Assembly (NCBI GenBank): GCA_021792235.1
Contig: JAJYVC010000001.1
Span: 1-64,000, forward strand
Source: Microcaldota archaeon
GTDB taxonomy: Archaea > Micrarchaeota > Micrarchaeia > Micrarchaeales > CABMGC01
Direction of reading: 5' to 3'
Length of the DNA: 64,000 bases
Notes under the pieces: model-generated
What the model saw: the letters and a program-made list of their open reading frames with translations, nothing else
Database searches by the model: none
Told to the model about the DNA's origin: nothing
Made by a program: the position numbers and the translations under genes
Shown here: positions 41,552 to 49,936 of the stretch, one piece after another
Position numbering within the stretch: position 1 is the first letter of the stretch
Layout of the letters: each line of letters starts with the position of its first letter

Positions 41552-42334
41552 ATGAGGAATAATCACGTGGTTAATATGATAACGAGTCAGAGGCAGCTTG
41601 AAGGCGTTCTGCGGCATTTGGAGCTGGAATCCACGAAACGTGCAGCCATACGGTCCGCAGTGGAGAATGGGATAACCCATAAGCCGAAATACGTGCGCAT
41701 AGCCGTGGATGAGCTGGCAAAGGCAAAGAGATTCGGTAAAGCAGCCGGATTCGCATCAAAGATAAATGACGAGGCTCTTGCAAGAGACCTTCTGGCCAAG
41801 CAGTACAGGGCAAATATCGCAGAAGTCAGGCTCAAGGAGCAGAATCTAAGGAAGTTCGAGGACCTTCTTTCAAGGCTGGATAGCCCTGAGGAAATGAGGC
41901 ATGCGATAATATCGGCAGTGGAACGTGGCGTAACGCACAAATTGGATCACGTAAGGATTGCAATAGCGCATTATGAGTTAATTGGTCCAGGTGCGTTCAA
42001 AGATGCGCAGAAGGCTGCAAAGAGTGTTGGTGCAGTTACATCGCAAATATGTGAATCAGAGGGGTGGCTAGGTCTTGCGGCATACCTGTCTGAAGGCGAG
42101 GGCGACATTGACAGGACAAGGAGCATGTATTCCAGTTACATACAAATGCTTGAGGACGTAGGAAAGTTCGGAATAGCCGCAGAACTATCCCTTCACAAGC
42201 TTAATGATGCGGAAAGGGCCATGGCTGACGGGAAGAAGGCAGGCATGTGGGAGATCGTCGCAGAGTTATACTGCAGGATCGGGGATGAAAAACTAGCAAA
42301 TCTGTACGGGAGCCTTGCATCTATGCTGAGGTAG
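41552..42334 (+). CDS. Helical repeat protein with an internal duplication
   Basis: The 260-residue soluble, all-helical protein has no recognised family. An internal repeat is visible: KRAAIRSAVENGITHKPKYVRIA near 30-52 and MRHAIISAVERGVTHKLDHVRIA near 115-137. The C-terminal part (LGLAAYLSEGEGDIDR, IAAELSLHKLNDAERAM, IVAELYCRIGDEKLANLY) looks like TPR-type hairpins, so it may be a scaffold. It converges on the 4-TM gene with a 14-bp overlap. Confidence 0.65.
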   Translation: MRNNHVVNMITSQRQLEGVLRHLELESTKRAAIRSAVENGITHKPKYVRIAVDELAKAKRFGKAAGFASKINDEALARDLLAKQYRANIAEVRLKEQNLRKFEDLLSRLDSPEEMRHAIISAVERGVTHKLDHVRIAIAHYELIGPGAFKDAQKAAKSVGAVTSQICESEGWLGLAAYLSEGEGDIDRTRSMYSSYIQMLEDVGKFGIAAELSLHKLNDAERAMADGKKAGMWEIVAELYCRIGDEKLANLYGSLASMLR

Positions 42335-43349
42335 TGCCTGTATCTTCTGTTTCCTGCCTTCCGCGATTCCTCGAATAGTTGTCGAACCTCTCCGAGCTCT
42401 GGTAGAGCTGGTCGAACCTCCTCTTCGCATCGTGCACGCTCATCTTGACTATATGTTCGCTCTTCTTGTTTATTATGTTGAGCGGAGGTATCTTGTAAGC
42501 GGCATTGCCATCGAATATGAACCTTTCGTGCTGTACACTGGAATCTTGCCTATTCATTATTCTGACCTCCATGTCTATACCGCTGGTCCTGAGCTCATTC
42601 TTAAGGTCATTGTAGTTGCCGCTGAATTTTGAGTCCAGCATCTCCTCAGATGTGATTATCCTCACAGCACTTATTGCGCTCCCCTCAGTAGGCATTAGCC
42701 TGTAAAGGTTGGACATTGCGGCTGAGTTGAAGTGCTTGTCAACTATCCCTACATCGCCTGACAGGTTCACGAAAAGTTCATCGCGCAGTTTCATGAGGTT
42801 GTAATAAGGAGTGGATGGATCTATGCGTATGCCCTTCATTGTAGCTCTTCTGGCATCCGCAGACTTCCTGGCGTCGTATTCCAGATATATGTCTAGGCTA
42901 AGGCACACAAAGATTGATATGTAGCTAATATATAGCGCAACATCATCGAAAACCGAAGAAAAAGCAAAACTCATTATCATTAGGACAAATATGTATACGA
43001 TTGTAAGCATGAAGTGAAGCGGAGCGTATCTCCTGACATACGATTCGTATCCGTTGGGACCCTTTACTAACAGCATGAATGACATGACAAACATCGCAAA
43101 CCCTATTCCAGCAGCAAGTGCTGCCTCAAGTATGGTCTGATATATTGTGGTTATCTCTCCAGAAACAGTTGCAAGCACAGGCGCAACACTTACGTTGTCT
43201 ATTCTGCTTTGCAGTATGGCCCCTGCGCCTATGCCATACTCTACGGAAAATCTGTACATGTTGAGTATTCCGTTGGCCATAAGTATAAGCGAAGCAGTGA
43301 CTAGCAGTATTGCAGCTGTTTTGTCATTATATCTCCTGATCCCATCCAT
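42321..43349 (-). CDS. Four-helix membrane protein with cytoplasmic PLD-fold-like domain
   Basis: The 342-residue protein has four predicted helices (about 10-28, 68-92, 108-128 and 134-152) followed by a soluble domain of 190 residues. The latter has LYRLMPTEGSAISAVRIITSEEM and VQHERFIFDGNAAYKIPPLN, reminiscent of the inactive phospholipase-D-like fold in regulatory proteins, but without HKD motifs. The tail is charged. The function is unknown and the fold suggestion is uncertain. Confidence 0.6.
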   Translation of the reverse strand: MDGIRRYNDKTAAILLVTASLILMANGILNMYRFSVEYGIGAGAILQSRIDNVSVAPVLATVSGEITTIYQTILEAALAAGIGFAMFVMSFMLLVKGPNGYESYVRRYAPLHFMLTIVYIFVLMIMSFAFSSVFDDVALYISYISIFVCLSLDIYLEYDARKSADARRATMKGIRIDPSTPYYNLMKLRDELFVNLSGDVGIVDKHFNSAAMSNLYRLMPTEGSAISAVRIITSEEMLDSKFSGNYNDLKNELRTSGIDMEVRIMNRQDSSVQHERFIFDGNAAYKIPPLNIINKKSEHIVKMSVHDAKRRFDQLYQSSERFDNYSRNRGRQETEDTGTTSA

Positions 43350-43387
43350 GACTATCTTTTTACTTGAAAGTTATTAAAACGCCTAGC

Positions 43388-44719
43388 CTAGAGCTGCCTA
43401 AGCGCATCTATAGGCTGCATCTTCGAAGCCTTCCATGCAGGATATATTCCTGCAAGCACGCTTACGAACACTGCCACGAATAGTGCTTCAGCTATAAGTC
43501 CAGGAGAAACAACAGGCGAGAATGATATGCCTGGTGAACTGCCCGAAGATGTTGGGCTGCGTCCAACAAAGACAGCTCCTCTGCCACCTCCTCTCCCCCC
43601 TCCGGCAAAGCCACCTCCTCCCCCTCCTCCAGCAAACCCGTTTGGGGGCGAGCTTGTAGAAGTTGTATTGCTATGAGATGCGCTGCTCGAAATAGCTGCA
43701 AGAGAGTAGGACGCCCCCGTACCAACAATTATTCCTATTATTCCCCCTATTATTCCTATTAGAAGAGCCTGTAAAAGGAATACCCCGAGCACATCTCTGT
43801 TCTTGAATCCAAGCGACTTCATTATACCTATCTCATGTGTCTTCTCCATTACAGACATTAGCATTATGTTCATTATGCCTACGGCAGCGACCATTAGCGA
43901 TATGCCTGCTATCACAACAAGCAGGAGTGTTATGGATCCCGTTATGTTTGCTGCTGTACTTGCAAGCTGCTGCGTGTTTATGACCCTGGCCCTGCTACCG
44001 TAAATGTCAGCTATCAGATTTGTCAGCGGAGTCACCCCACTGGAATTCTTTGCCTGTAGGAGAATCTCATTGAACGAAGTTTTGTGGAGCAAGGATTCTG
44101 CAGCTGGCATTGACATTATGACTGCCGTATCTATGGGTATCAGCGCCGAAGTGTAGGTCTTTGCTATGCCCTGTATAGGTATGGTATAGGAATTAGTGCT
44201 CCTCCCGTTTGGTATCTTGAGTGTTGCTGGCTGGCCGACAAAAGCTACCTGTCTTCCAGAAGCAGTGGATGGAAAAGCCACATCATATCCTATCACCGCG
44301 TCTGGGGCAATGGTATCGTTGTACACGCTGCCCTCGTACAGGCTGACATTGCCTCCCATTATGTACTTCAGATTCTCCTGCGCTATGCCTATGACTGTCA
44401 CAGAGCTGTTCTGGTTGCCTGAGAAGAGCGTACCGCTTCCTGTGGCTATTGGGATCACTGTGCTGGCGTTCGGAAGGGACGCTATCGCAGCCGTATCTGC
44501 AGGAGTGAATCCCGCAGACTGCGTAGCCGATATTAATATGGAGGTCGGTCCAAGGGACGCCAGCTCATTGGTTATCTCGTAACTTATGCCTGTGGTAAGG
44601 GAAACCAGTGCGACTATGGCCGCAACACCTATGACCACCATGAATATGGTAAGGATTGTACGGACTTTCTTCTCAGTAAGGTCGGTATAGCTCAGCCAGA
44701 AAGTGTCCTTAAGGTTCAT
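43388..44719 (-). CDS. MacB/FtsX-type ABC permease with a Gly-rich insert
   Basis: The 443-residue protein starts with KVRTILTIFMVVIGVAAIVALVSL (TM1), has a large extracytoplasmic MacB-like region, and TM2-4 with AVGIMNIMLMSVMEKTHEIGIMKSLGFK, ending AGIYPAWKASKMQPIDALRQL. Between TM3 and TM4 there is a low-complexity stretch (about 355-395) dominated by Gly, Phe, Ala and Ser. With the ATPase and secreted protein genes upstream it makes an exporter or mechanotransmission complex rather than an importer. Confidence 0.88.
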   Translation of the reverse strand: MNLKDTFWLSYTDLTEKKVRTILTIFMVVIGVAAIVALVSLTTGISYEITNELASLGPTSILISATQSAGFTPADTAAIASLPNASTVIPIATGSGTLFSGNQNSSVTVIGIAQENLKYIMGGNVSLYEGSVYNDTIAPDAVIGYDVAFPSTASGRQVAFVGQPATLKIPNGRSTNSYTIPIQGIAKTYTSALIPIDTAVIMSMPAAESLLHKTSFNEILLQAKNSSGVTPLTNLIADIYGSRARVINTQQLASTAANITGSITLLLVVIAGISLMVAAVGIMNIMLMSVMEKTHEIGIMKSLGFKNRDVLGVFLLQALLIGIIGGIIGIIVGTGASYSLAAISSSASHSNTTSTSSPPNGFAGGGGGGGFAGGGRGGGRGAVFVGRSPTSSGSSPGISFSPVVSPGLIAEALFVAVFVSVLAGIYPAWKASKMQPIDALRQL

Positions 44720-44746
44720 AGATGGGGCCCTTTATATCCTGCACAG

Positions 44747-46042
44747 TCATTTGCTGCCCTTCTTTGCCTTTTTCTTCTCCTTGTAGAGCAGATATGCGAG
44801 CACTGCTATTACCAGCAACAGTATTATGATAAGTAGCCCGCCTCCGCCGCCTGACGCCTGCCTCCTGTACACAAAAGCAGACGCATTTAGGCTCTGCGCG
44901 CTTATGAACACCGGAATTACTATCGTCTCATTCACAGGCTGTCTAACTGTGTTAAGATAGCTTATCTTGACAGGTATCTTGTATTCTCCGTGCGTCCTGT
45001 TGCTAGCCTCAAGCGTGAGTGTGACTGGCGTCTGGCTGTCCGAAGCTATCGATCCAACAAATGTGCTGTTCGATTCGAATGACGAGAACCCATTTGTCGG
45101 AACCACCGTAGCGGTAACCGCAGATGCAGAAGAAGTTCCAGTGTTTGTAAGCGTGAACGATATTGAGAATATGCTTCCCGCGCTTGGCGCTACCGGCGAT
45201 ACTGTCACTCCGGAGGTGTTCAGGCTTATAAGTCCGCTTGCAAGCATCTCCACATTCTGGTATATCTGCTCAAGATCTGTGCCATTGTAGAATGTGGCGG
45301 ATACATTAGCGGAGAATTCGTCTGATGCGTTATAAGACACGAATATGCGCGATCTCCTCTCTATCGTCTGTCCTGGAAGTATCGAATTTACCTCTATCTG
45401 CTGCGTGCCAAGCCATGCCACGTACTGGTTTGGGAATTTCACATTCATTGTTATGGTGTTCAATGCCGATAGCCCGTTATTGGTTATGTTCATGGTGAGG
45501 TTTTGGGTACTCCCTGCCGTAAGCACCTGCGGCGAGATGATAACTGTAAGCGGCTGGTTGCACAACTGTGTTGACATCGTAACATTCCGCTGCTCTGTGT
45601 CAGTGTAATATGTGTAATAGAAGTAGTTTATGTCAATTCCTACAGACACAAGCGATGATACATTCGCACCAACGAATATTGGTACTATTCCTGTCTCCGA
45701 ACTGTTAGGGTCGACATTGCCTATGTCTACCGTGCCATTGCCTACAGAATAGAAGCCTTTCTGCGGTGCAACACTGAGCACCACGTTCTGCATCTGTGGA
45801 TTAGGTCCTACTGTTGCCGAATAAGTTTGATTGAGCGAATGCGGGTTGCCTATTGTCGTGGCTTTGTTTGACACGGTAACAGGTATGTAGTTGACCTGAC
45901 CCTTGCACAGCGTAGTTGCATTGGTGGTTACGTAGAAGTTCGGCGGATTTGGTATCGGTGCAGGGCCGCTCGTTCCTGCAAATGCCAGTTGGGCAAATGC
46001 CAGGACTGCAAACACAGCCAGGACTATTCCTATCCCTTTCAC
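44747..46042 (-). CDS. Secreted adaptor with CARDB/COG1361-like repeats and C-terminal anchor
   Basis: The 431-residue protein has an N-terminal signal (residues 1-22), about three Ig-like domains of the COG1361/CARDB kind (NNGLSALNTITMNVKFPNQ, FTLTNTGTSSASAVTA) and a C-terminal helix (LLIIILLLVIAVLAYLLY) before a lysine-rich tail. It sits between the ATPase and permease genes with a 4-bp overlap to the ATPase, so it is probably the extracytoplasmic part of this transporter. Confidence 0.8.
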   Translation of the reverse strand: MKGIGIVLAVFAVLAFAQLAFAGTSGPAPIPNPPNFYVTTNATTLCKGQVNYIPVTVSNKATTIGNPHSLNQTYSATVGPNPQMQNVVLSVAPQKGFYSVGNGTVDIGNVDPNSSETGIVPIFVGANVSSLVSVGIDINYFYYTYYTDTEQRNVTMSTQLCNQPLTVIISPQVLTAGSTQNLTMNITNNGLSALNTITMNVKFPNQYVAWLGTQQIEVNSILPGQTIERRSRIFVSYNASDEFSANVSATFYNGTDLEQIYQNVEMLASGLISLNTSGVTVSPVAPSAGSIFSISFTLTNTGTSSASAVTATVVPTNGFSSFESNSTFVGSIASDSQTPVTLTLEASNRTHGEYKIPVKISYLNTVRQPVNETIVIPVFISAQSLNASAFVYRRQASGGGGGLLIIILLLVIAVLAYLLYKEKKKAKKGSK

Positions 46043-46758
46043 TTCAATACCTCTTGCTTTTCCATCTTACCATCCTTTATGTATATTATCTTATCGCAAA
46101 ACTTGGTCGTATCTGGGTTGTGTGTTACCATCACTATGGTGACGTTGCCTGACTTGCTTATACTTCCCAGCAGTTTTATCACCTCCTCGCCGGATTTGGT
46201 GTCCAGGTTGCCGGTAGGCTCGTCAGCCAGTATTAGTGCGGGGTTGTTGACCAGAGCCCTCGCAACTGCAACCCTCTGCTGTTCTCCACCGCTAAGCTGC
46301 GTAGGGTTGTTCTTGAGCCTGTGGCCTATCCCTAGGCGCGTAAGGAGTTCATCTGCTCTTCGCTTCCTCTCCTCTTCGGGAGCCGAGTTCACCATCAACG
46401 GCAACTCTACATTCTCCTCAGCGTTAATCCCAGGTATCAGGTTGAATGCCTGGAACACGAAGCCAAGCTCCCTGTTCCTGAACTCTGCCAGCTCATTACC
46501 GTTCATTCCAGAGGTCGCCACGCCGTCTATGTACACTTCGCCGTGACTGGGCTTATCTATCGTGCCTAGAATATTCATAAGTGTCGACTTTCCGCTTCCC
46601 GAAGGCCCAACTATCGCGGCGAATTCGCCTCGCTTCAGTGAGAAGGATATGTGCTCAAGAGCCCGCACCTCGACCTCTCCAGATTTGTATATTTTCGATA
46701 CGTTATCCAACCTTACTGAATATTCGTTTCCGTGATGCTCGGGTCTTGATTTTGGCAT
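46039..46758 (-). CDS. MacB/LolD-type ABC ATPase
   Basis: The 239-residue ATPase has Walker A GPSGSGKST near 52-60, Q-loop in FVFQAFNLIPGI, signature LSGGEQQRVAVARAL near 151, Walker B LILADEPTGNLD and the switch His in VTHNPDT. The VFQ..NL and EPTGNLDT wording is characteristic of the LolD/MacB/FtsE group. It heads the trio ATPase-adaptor-permease. Confidence 0.93.
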   Translation of the reverse strand: MPKSRPEHHGNEYSVRLDNVSKIYKSGEVEVRALEHISFSLKRGEFAAIVGPSGSGKSTLMNILGTIDKPSHGEVYIDGVATSGMNGNELAEFRNRELGFVFQAFNLIPGINAEENVELPLMVNSAPEEERKRRADELLTRLGIGHRLKNNPTQLSGGEQQRVAVARALVNNPALILADEPTGNLDTKSGEEVIKLLGSISKSGNVTIVMVTHNPDTTKFCDKIIYIKDGKMEKQEVLK

Positions 46759-46903
46759 TTATACTCCTTGCACTACGTGCTATCAAATAGTTTAACTATA
46801 AACTATCCTCATTATAAAGTATTAAATCTTTCCGAATCGTTCGGTTTGGATGGTCCAATTAGATTATTAATGTTTAATGGCCTAGCATATCTGGTCAGAT
46901 TGC

Positions 46904-48190
46904 ATGATTCTCAAGAATCTGGAGCCAAATATAGATGACAAGGAGTTTCAGTTCGTCTATCCAAGGTATGGTGGCCAGTCACTTCCCAATGTGGTCTCAA
47001 CTGCCATGCGGACATTGGGCGTTGACAATGAGAAGACTCCCATAAACCACGAGTTTTACAAGGATCACATTGATCTCGACAGGATAGAGAAGGTTGTTTT
47101 CGTTGTTCTTGATGGATTCGGATACAGGATGTGGGCAGACTTCGGCAACGATACAGGATTCTTCGGAAGGATAGCCAAGCGCGGTCTACTCATGCCGATA
47201 ACATCCATATTCCCATCCACTACTGCAGCAGCGATAACTTCAATAAACACGGGCTTGACTCCGCTCGAACACGGCCTTCCCGAATGGATAATATACATGA
47301 GGGAAATAGGAATGATAATTAATACGCTCCCTTTTACTGCATACATGACGGAGAAATATACCAGCCTGTCGGATCTTGGTGTTGACTCGAAGATATTGTA
47401 TGATGGCAAGACGGTGTACGAGAAGCTCAACGAGGAGGGGATCACAAGCCACACGTTCACGGCCAGGAACATAGCGGAGAGCGCCTACACTCGGCTCATA
47501 AAGCGCGGCAGCCATGGCAATCCTTACGTGCATCCCAGCGATGCGGTAGTAAAACTAAGGCGGGTGCTGGAGTCGGAGCGCAAGAAGACGTACGTAAACT
47601 TGTACATGGATAATATAGATTCTGCGACCCACACATACGGTCCGTTCACTGAGGAGTCGCGTGCTGAAATAGGTGCGATATCCCAGGTATTCAAGATGCA
47701 GCTTCTTGACAAGATAGACAAAAGCGCAGCAAAGGATACTCTTGTGCTGGTCACTGCAGATCATGGTCATACTTCAATAAATCCGTCCAAGACGACTTTC
47801 ATGAATGATGATCGCAAGCTTGCAGGCTTCCTTGCATCCGACAGGGGCAGCAAGATACTTCCCACAGGAAGTCCAAGAGGTGTCTTCCTACACATAAACG
47901 AATCGGATATTGAAAGAGCATATGCACACCTCAGCGAGAAATTCGATGGCACTGCGAGGATAATGCGCACAAGAGATGCGGTGAGTGCGGGACTTTTCGG
48001 CAGCGGTAAACCTCACAAAAAGTTCGGTGAAAGGGCCGGAGACATTCTTATACTACCCAAAGACCACGAATCGATATGGTATGAGCATGTGAAGGGCAGG
48101 AAGCAGAAATATATAGGCGTTCACGGTGGGCTCAGCAAGAACGAGATGCTTATCCCTCTTGGCATGGCAAGATTGTCTGACCTGCTCTGA
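46904..48190 (+). CDS. Alkaline-phosphatase-superfamily phosphodiesterase
   Basis: The 428-residue soluble enzyme has the metal ligands and nucleophile of type I phosphodiesterases: VVLDGFGYRMW (Asp), FPSTTAAAITSINTG (Thr nucleophile), MDNIDSATHTYGP (Asp and His), VTADHGHTS (Asp-His) and GVHGGLSKNEM (final His). The family includes nucleotide pyrophosphatases and related enzymes. No signal peptide is apparent, so it probably acts in the cytoplasm. Substrate unknown. Confidence 0.88.
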   Translation: MILKNLEPNIDDKEFQFVYPRYGGQSLPNVVSTAMRTLGVDNEKTPINHEFYKDHIDLDRIEKVVFVVLDGFGYRMWADFGNDTGFFGRIAKRGLLMPITSIFPSTTAAAITSINTGLTPLEHGLPEWIIYMREIGMIINTLPFTAYMTEKYTSLSDLGVDSKILYDGKTVYEKLNEEGITSHTFTARNIAESAYTRLIKRGSHGNPYVHPSDAVVKLRRVLESERKKTYVNLYMDNIDSATHTYGPFTEESRAEIGAISQVFKMQLLDKIDKSAAKDTLVLVTADHGHTSINPSKTTFMNDDRKLAGFLASDRGSKILPTGSPRGVFLHINESDIERAYAHLSEKFDGTARIMRTRDAVSAGLFGSGKPHKKFGERAGDILILPKDHESIWYEHVKGRKQKYIGVHGGLSKNEMLIPLGMARLSDLL

Positions 48191-48269
48191 ACGTGTGTTT
48201 TGCATCTGGAAATGTATAAATAGGAGTCCCTATCTCTATAACGTAACGGCTGTTGAAAAGGTGTAGTCC

Positions 48270-49052
48270 ATGCGTCTATCAGCAAAGCTCATGCAATCTG
48301 CAATCCACAATGCAGTTGTGCAGAAGGAGATGCCTGTGCAGGAGCACAGCGACGACGCAATGACGCTGAGCCAGCTAAAGCAGAGGCTCGAATACTTCTG
48401 CCTGGAAAGAGGCTGGAACAAAGGCAATGCGGGAAGCCCTGACCACATCTCTGCAGCAATAATTACTGAGGCCAACGAACTGCTAGGCTGCGTAAAACAT
48501 CTGCCCAAGAGGAAGCAAGCCCGTCTGGTCAGGAATCCAATAAACGGCATAGAGGCAAGGAAGGAGATTGCGGACGTGCTGTGGTTCTCGCTTGTTATGG
48601 CGGAGAGACACGGGATAAGTCTTTCGCAGTCGCTATTCGGCGATGGGTTTGCTTCTATTGGAAACGGAGGAGCCATCCACGTTACTGATGAACACACTAA
48701 AATATCTGACCTTAAGAGCCTTGCATTGGTCAGGTACGGGAAGAGATATCTGAGGCTATCTCCTAAGGATCTGGCAGTAGAGATGATATCGGAAGCATCA
48801 GCGCTCTTCGAGCACTTCAGGTTCAGGTCGCCGGAGCAGATAAAGGAGATGCTGTCAGACGATGCCAAGATGATGAGTATCAGAAAGAGCCTTGGCAAAG
48901 TGTTCGGCCTTATCCTAATATATTCTGCAAACAATAGCATAGACCTGAGCAGCGCCGTACTTGAAAAACTGTCAGAGAACGAGGAAAGGTACTCTGCAGT
49001 GCAGCTCAACGGAACAGGATACCAAAAGTACACTGAGATAAGGAGGAAGTAG
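48270..49052 (+). CDS. Tandem MazG-like nucleotide pyrophosphohydrolase, second domain degenerate
   Basis: The 260-residue protein consists of two MazG-like units. The first (about 30-120) keeps the metal-binding acids: Glu67 and Glu70 in TEANELL, then Glu99 and Asp102 in RKEIADVLW, and HGISLSQ after them, as in dCTP/XTP pyrophosphatases. The second (about 150-245) has SEASALFEHF but SLGKV where the ExxD should be, so its site is probably dead. It should hydrolyse non-canonical NTPs. The duplicated half may serve dimer-like packing within one chain. Confidence 0.8.
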   Translation: MRLSAKLMQSAIHNAVVQKEMPVQEHSDDAMTLSQLKQRLEYFCLERGWNKGNAGSPDHISAAIITEANELLGCVKHLPKRKQARLVRNPINGIEARKEIADVLWFSLVMAERHGISLSQSLFGDGFASIGNGGAIHVTDEHTKISDLKSLALVRYGKRYLRLSPKDLAVEMISEASALFEHFRFRSPEQIKEMLSDDAKMMSIRKSLGKVFGLILIYSANNSIDLSSAVLEKLSENEERYSAVQLNGTGYQKYTEIRRK

Positions 49053-49083
49053 CTGTAGCTCGCGTCTTCCTTGAGCTGTCGAA

Positions 49084-49932
49084 TTAGCGCCTGATTGACG
49101 TATAAAGTCCTTGCAGATCTTTTGCTACAACATCTGCACCGCTCCTTACGAGATCCTTCAAGCTGCCCATGCCACTAAGCACCCCTACTGCTGTCACTCC
49201 AGCCCTGGCTGCCATTGTTATGTCTATCGCGGCATCCCCGATATATCCTGCATCCTGCCTATCCACAGAAAATTTCTGCATTGTGCGATCGAAGCTTTCG
49301 GGATTCGGCTTCTTCGCGTCACACACTATCGTGAATGAGGAAAGCTCTGCTCTGGAGAAACCACCAGCGCTGAGGTCCCTGAGCACCGTGTCCCTGGCAT
49401 GGGTGTTTGTCAGTATTGCTATCCTTCCTTGATATAGCTCTGCAAGACCCATCAGCGCATCCTTCGCACCAGGTAGGGGTCTCACGTACTGCGCAGCCTC
49501 GGCGGAATTGAAGAATGATCCATTATCCCATGAGTATATGTCCTTCGCTAGGTCTACGTCGCGTGCGTCAGTGTGGCGGGCAATAATACTGTCCAGCTTC
49601 GCTTCTGCATCAACGTCATTGAGAATATCCATCACTTTGTCATTTCTAACTTCCGTATCCAGCTGGGAGTACATTCGGTCGAATGCCAATAACGCCAGTA
49701 TGGGCATTATGCCCCCGTTGTATCTTGCGCTCACTCCGCCCAAGGCGTAATTCGTCCGTGAATCATATGTGAACTCCATTCCATACCACTCGTATCCCTT
49801 GCGCCTGTTCATGTAGATGAGCTCTGACGGATCCACAATAACGCCGTCCTTGTCCACGCCGAACATCTTCTTAGCGGCAATTAACTCCAGTGCATCTTGC
49901 CTCCTTCCCTTAGAGTATATTATATTCTGCAT
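49084..49932 (-). CDS. HAD-superfamily hydrolase with unusual cap
   Basis: The 282-residue phosphatase has motif I GVDKDGVIVD (Asp nucleophile near 27-29), motif II LTNTHARDT, motif III Lys in CDAKKPNPESF and motif IV GYIGDAAIDI. The cap between motifs I and II is about 130 residues and contains EWYGMEFTYDSRTNYALGG, not typical for phosphoglycolate phosphatases. It follows the Fic gene by 4 bp, so the two are co-transcribed. Substrate unknown. Confidence 0.85.
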   Translation of the reverse strand: MQNIIYSKGRRQDALELIAAKKMFGVDKDGVIVDPSELIYMNRRKGYEWYGMEFTYDSRTNYALGGVSARYNGGIMPILALLAFDRMYSQLDTEVRNDKVMDILNDVDAEAKLDSIIARHTDARDVDLAKDIYSWDNGSFFNSAEAAQYVRPLPGAKDALMGLAELYQGRIAILTNTHARDTVLRDLSAGGFSRAELSSFTIVCDAKKPNPESFDRTMQKFSVDRQDAGYIGDAAIDITMAARAGVTAVGVLSGMGSLKDLVRSGADVVAKDLQGLYTSIRR

Positions 49933-49936
49933 CTTA

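Noticed and set aside
43560..43650. Tandem DNA repeat or CRISPR-like array in the Gly-rich coding part of the ABC permease
   Set aside because: The CCTCC-rich pattern is explained by glycine codons in the intact permease frame; there are no spaced direct repeats.
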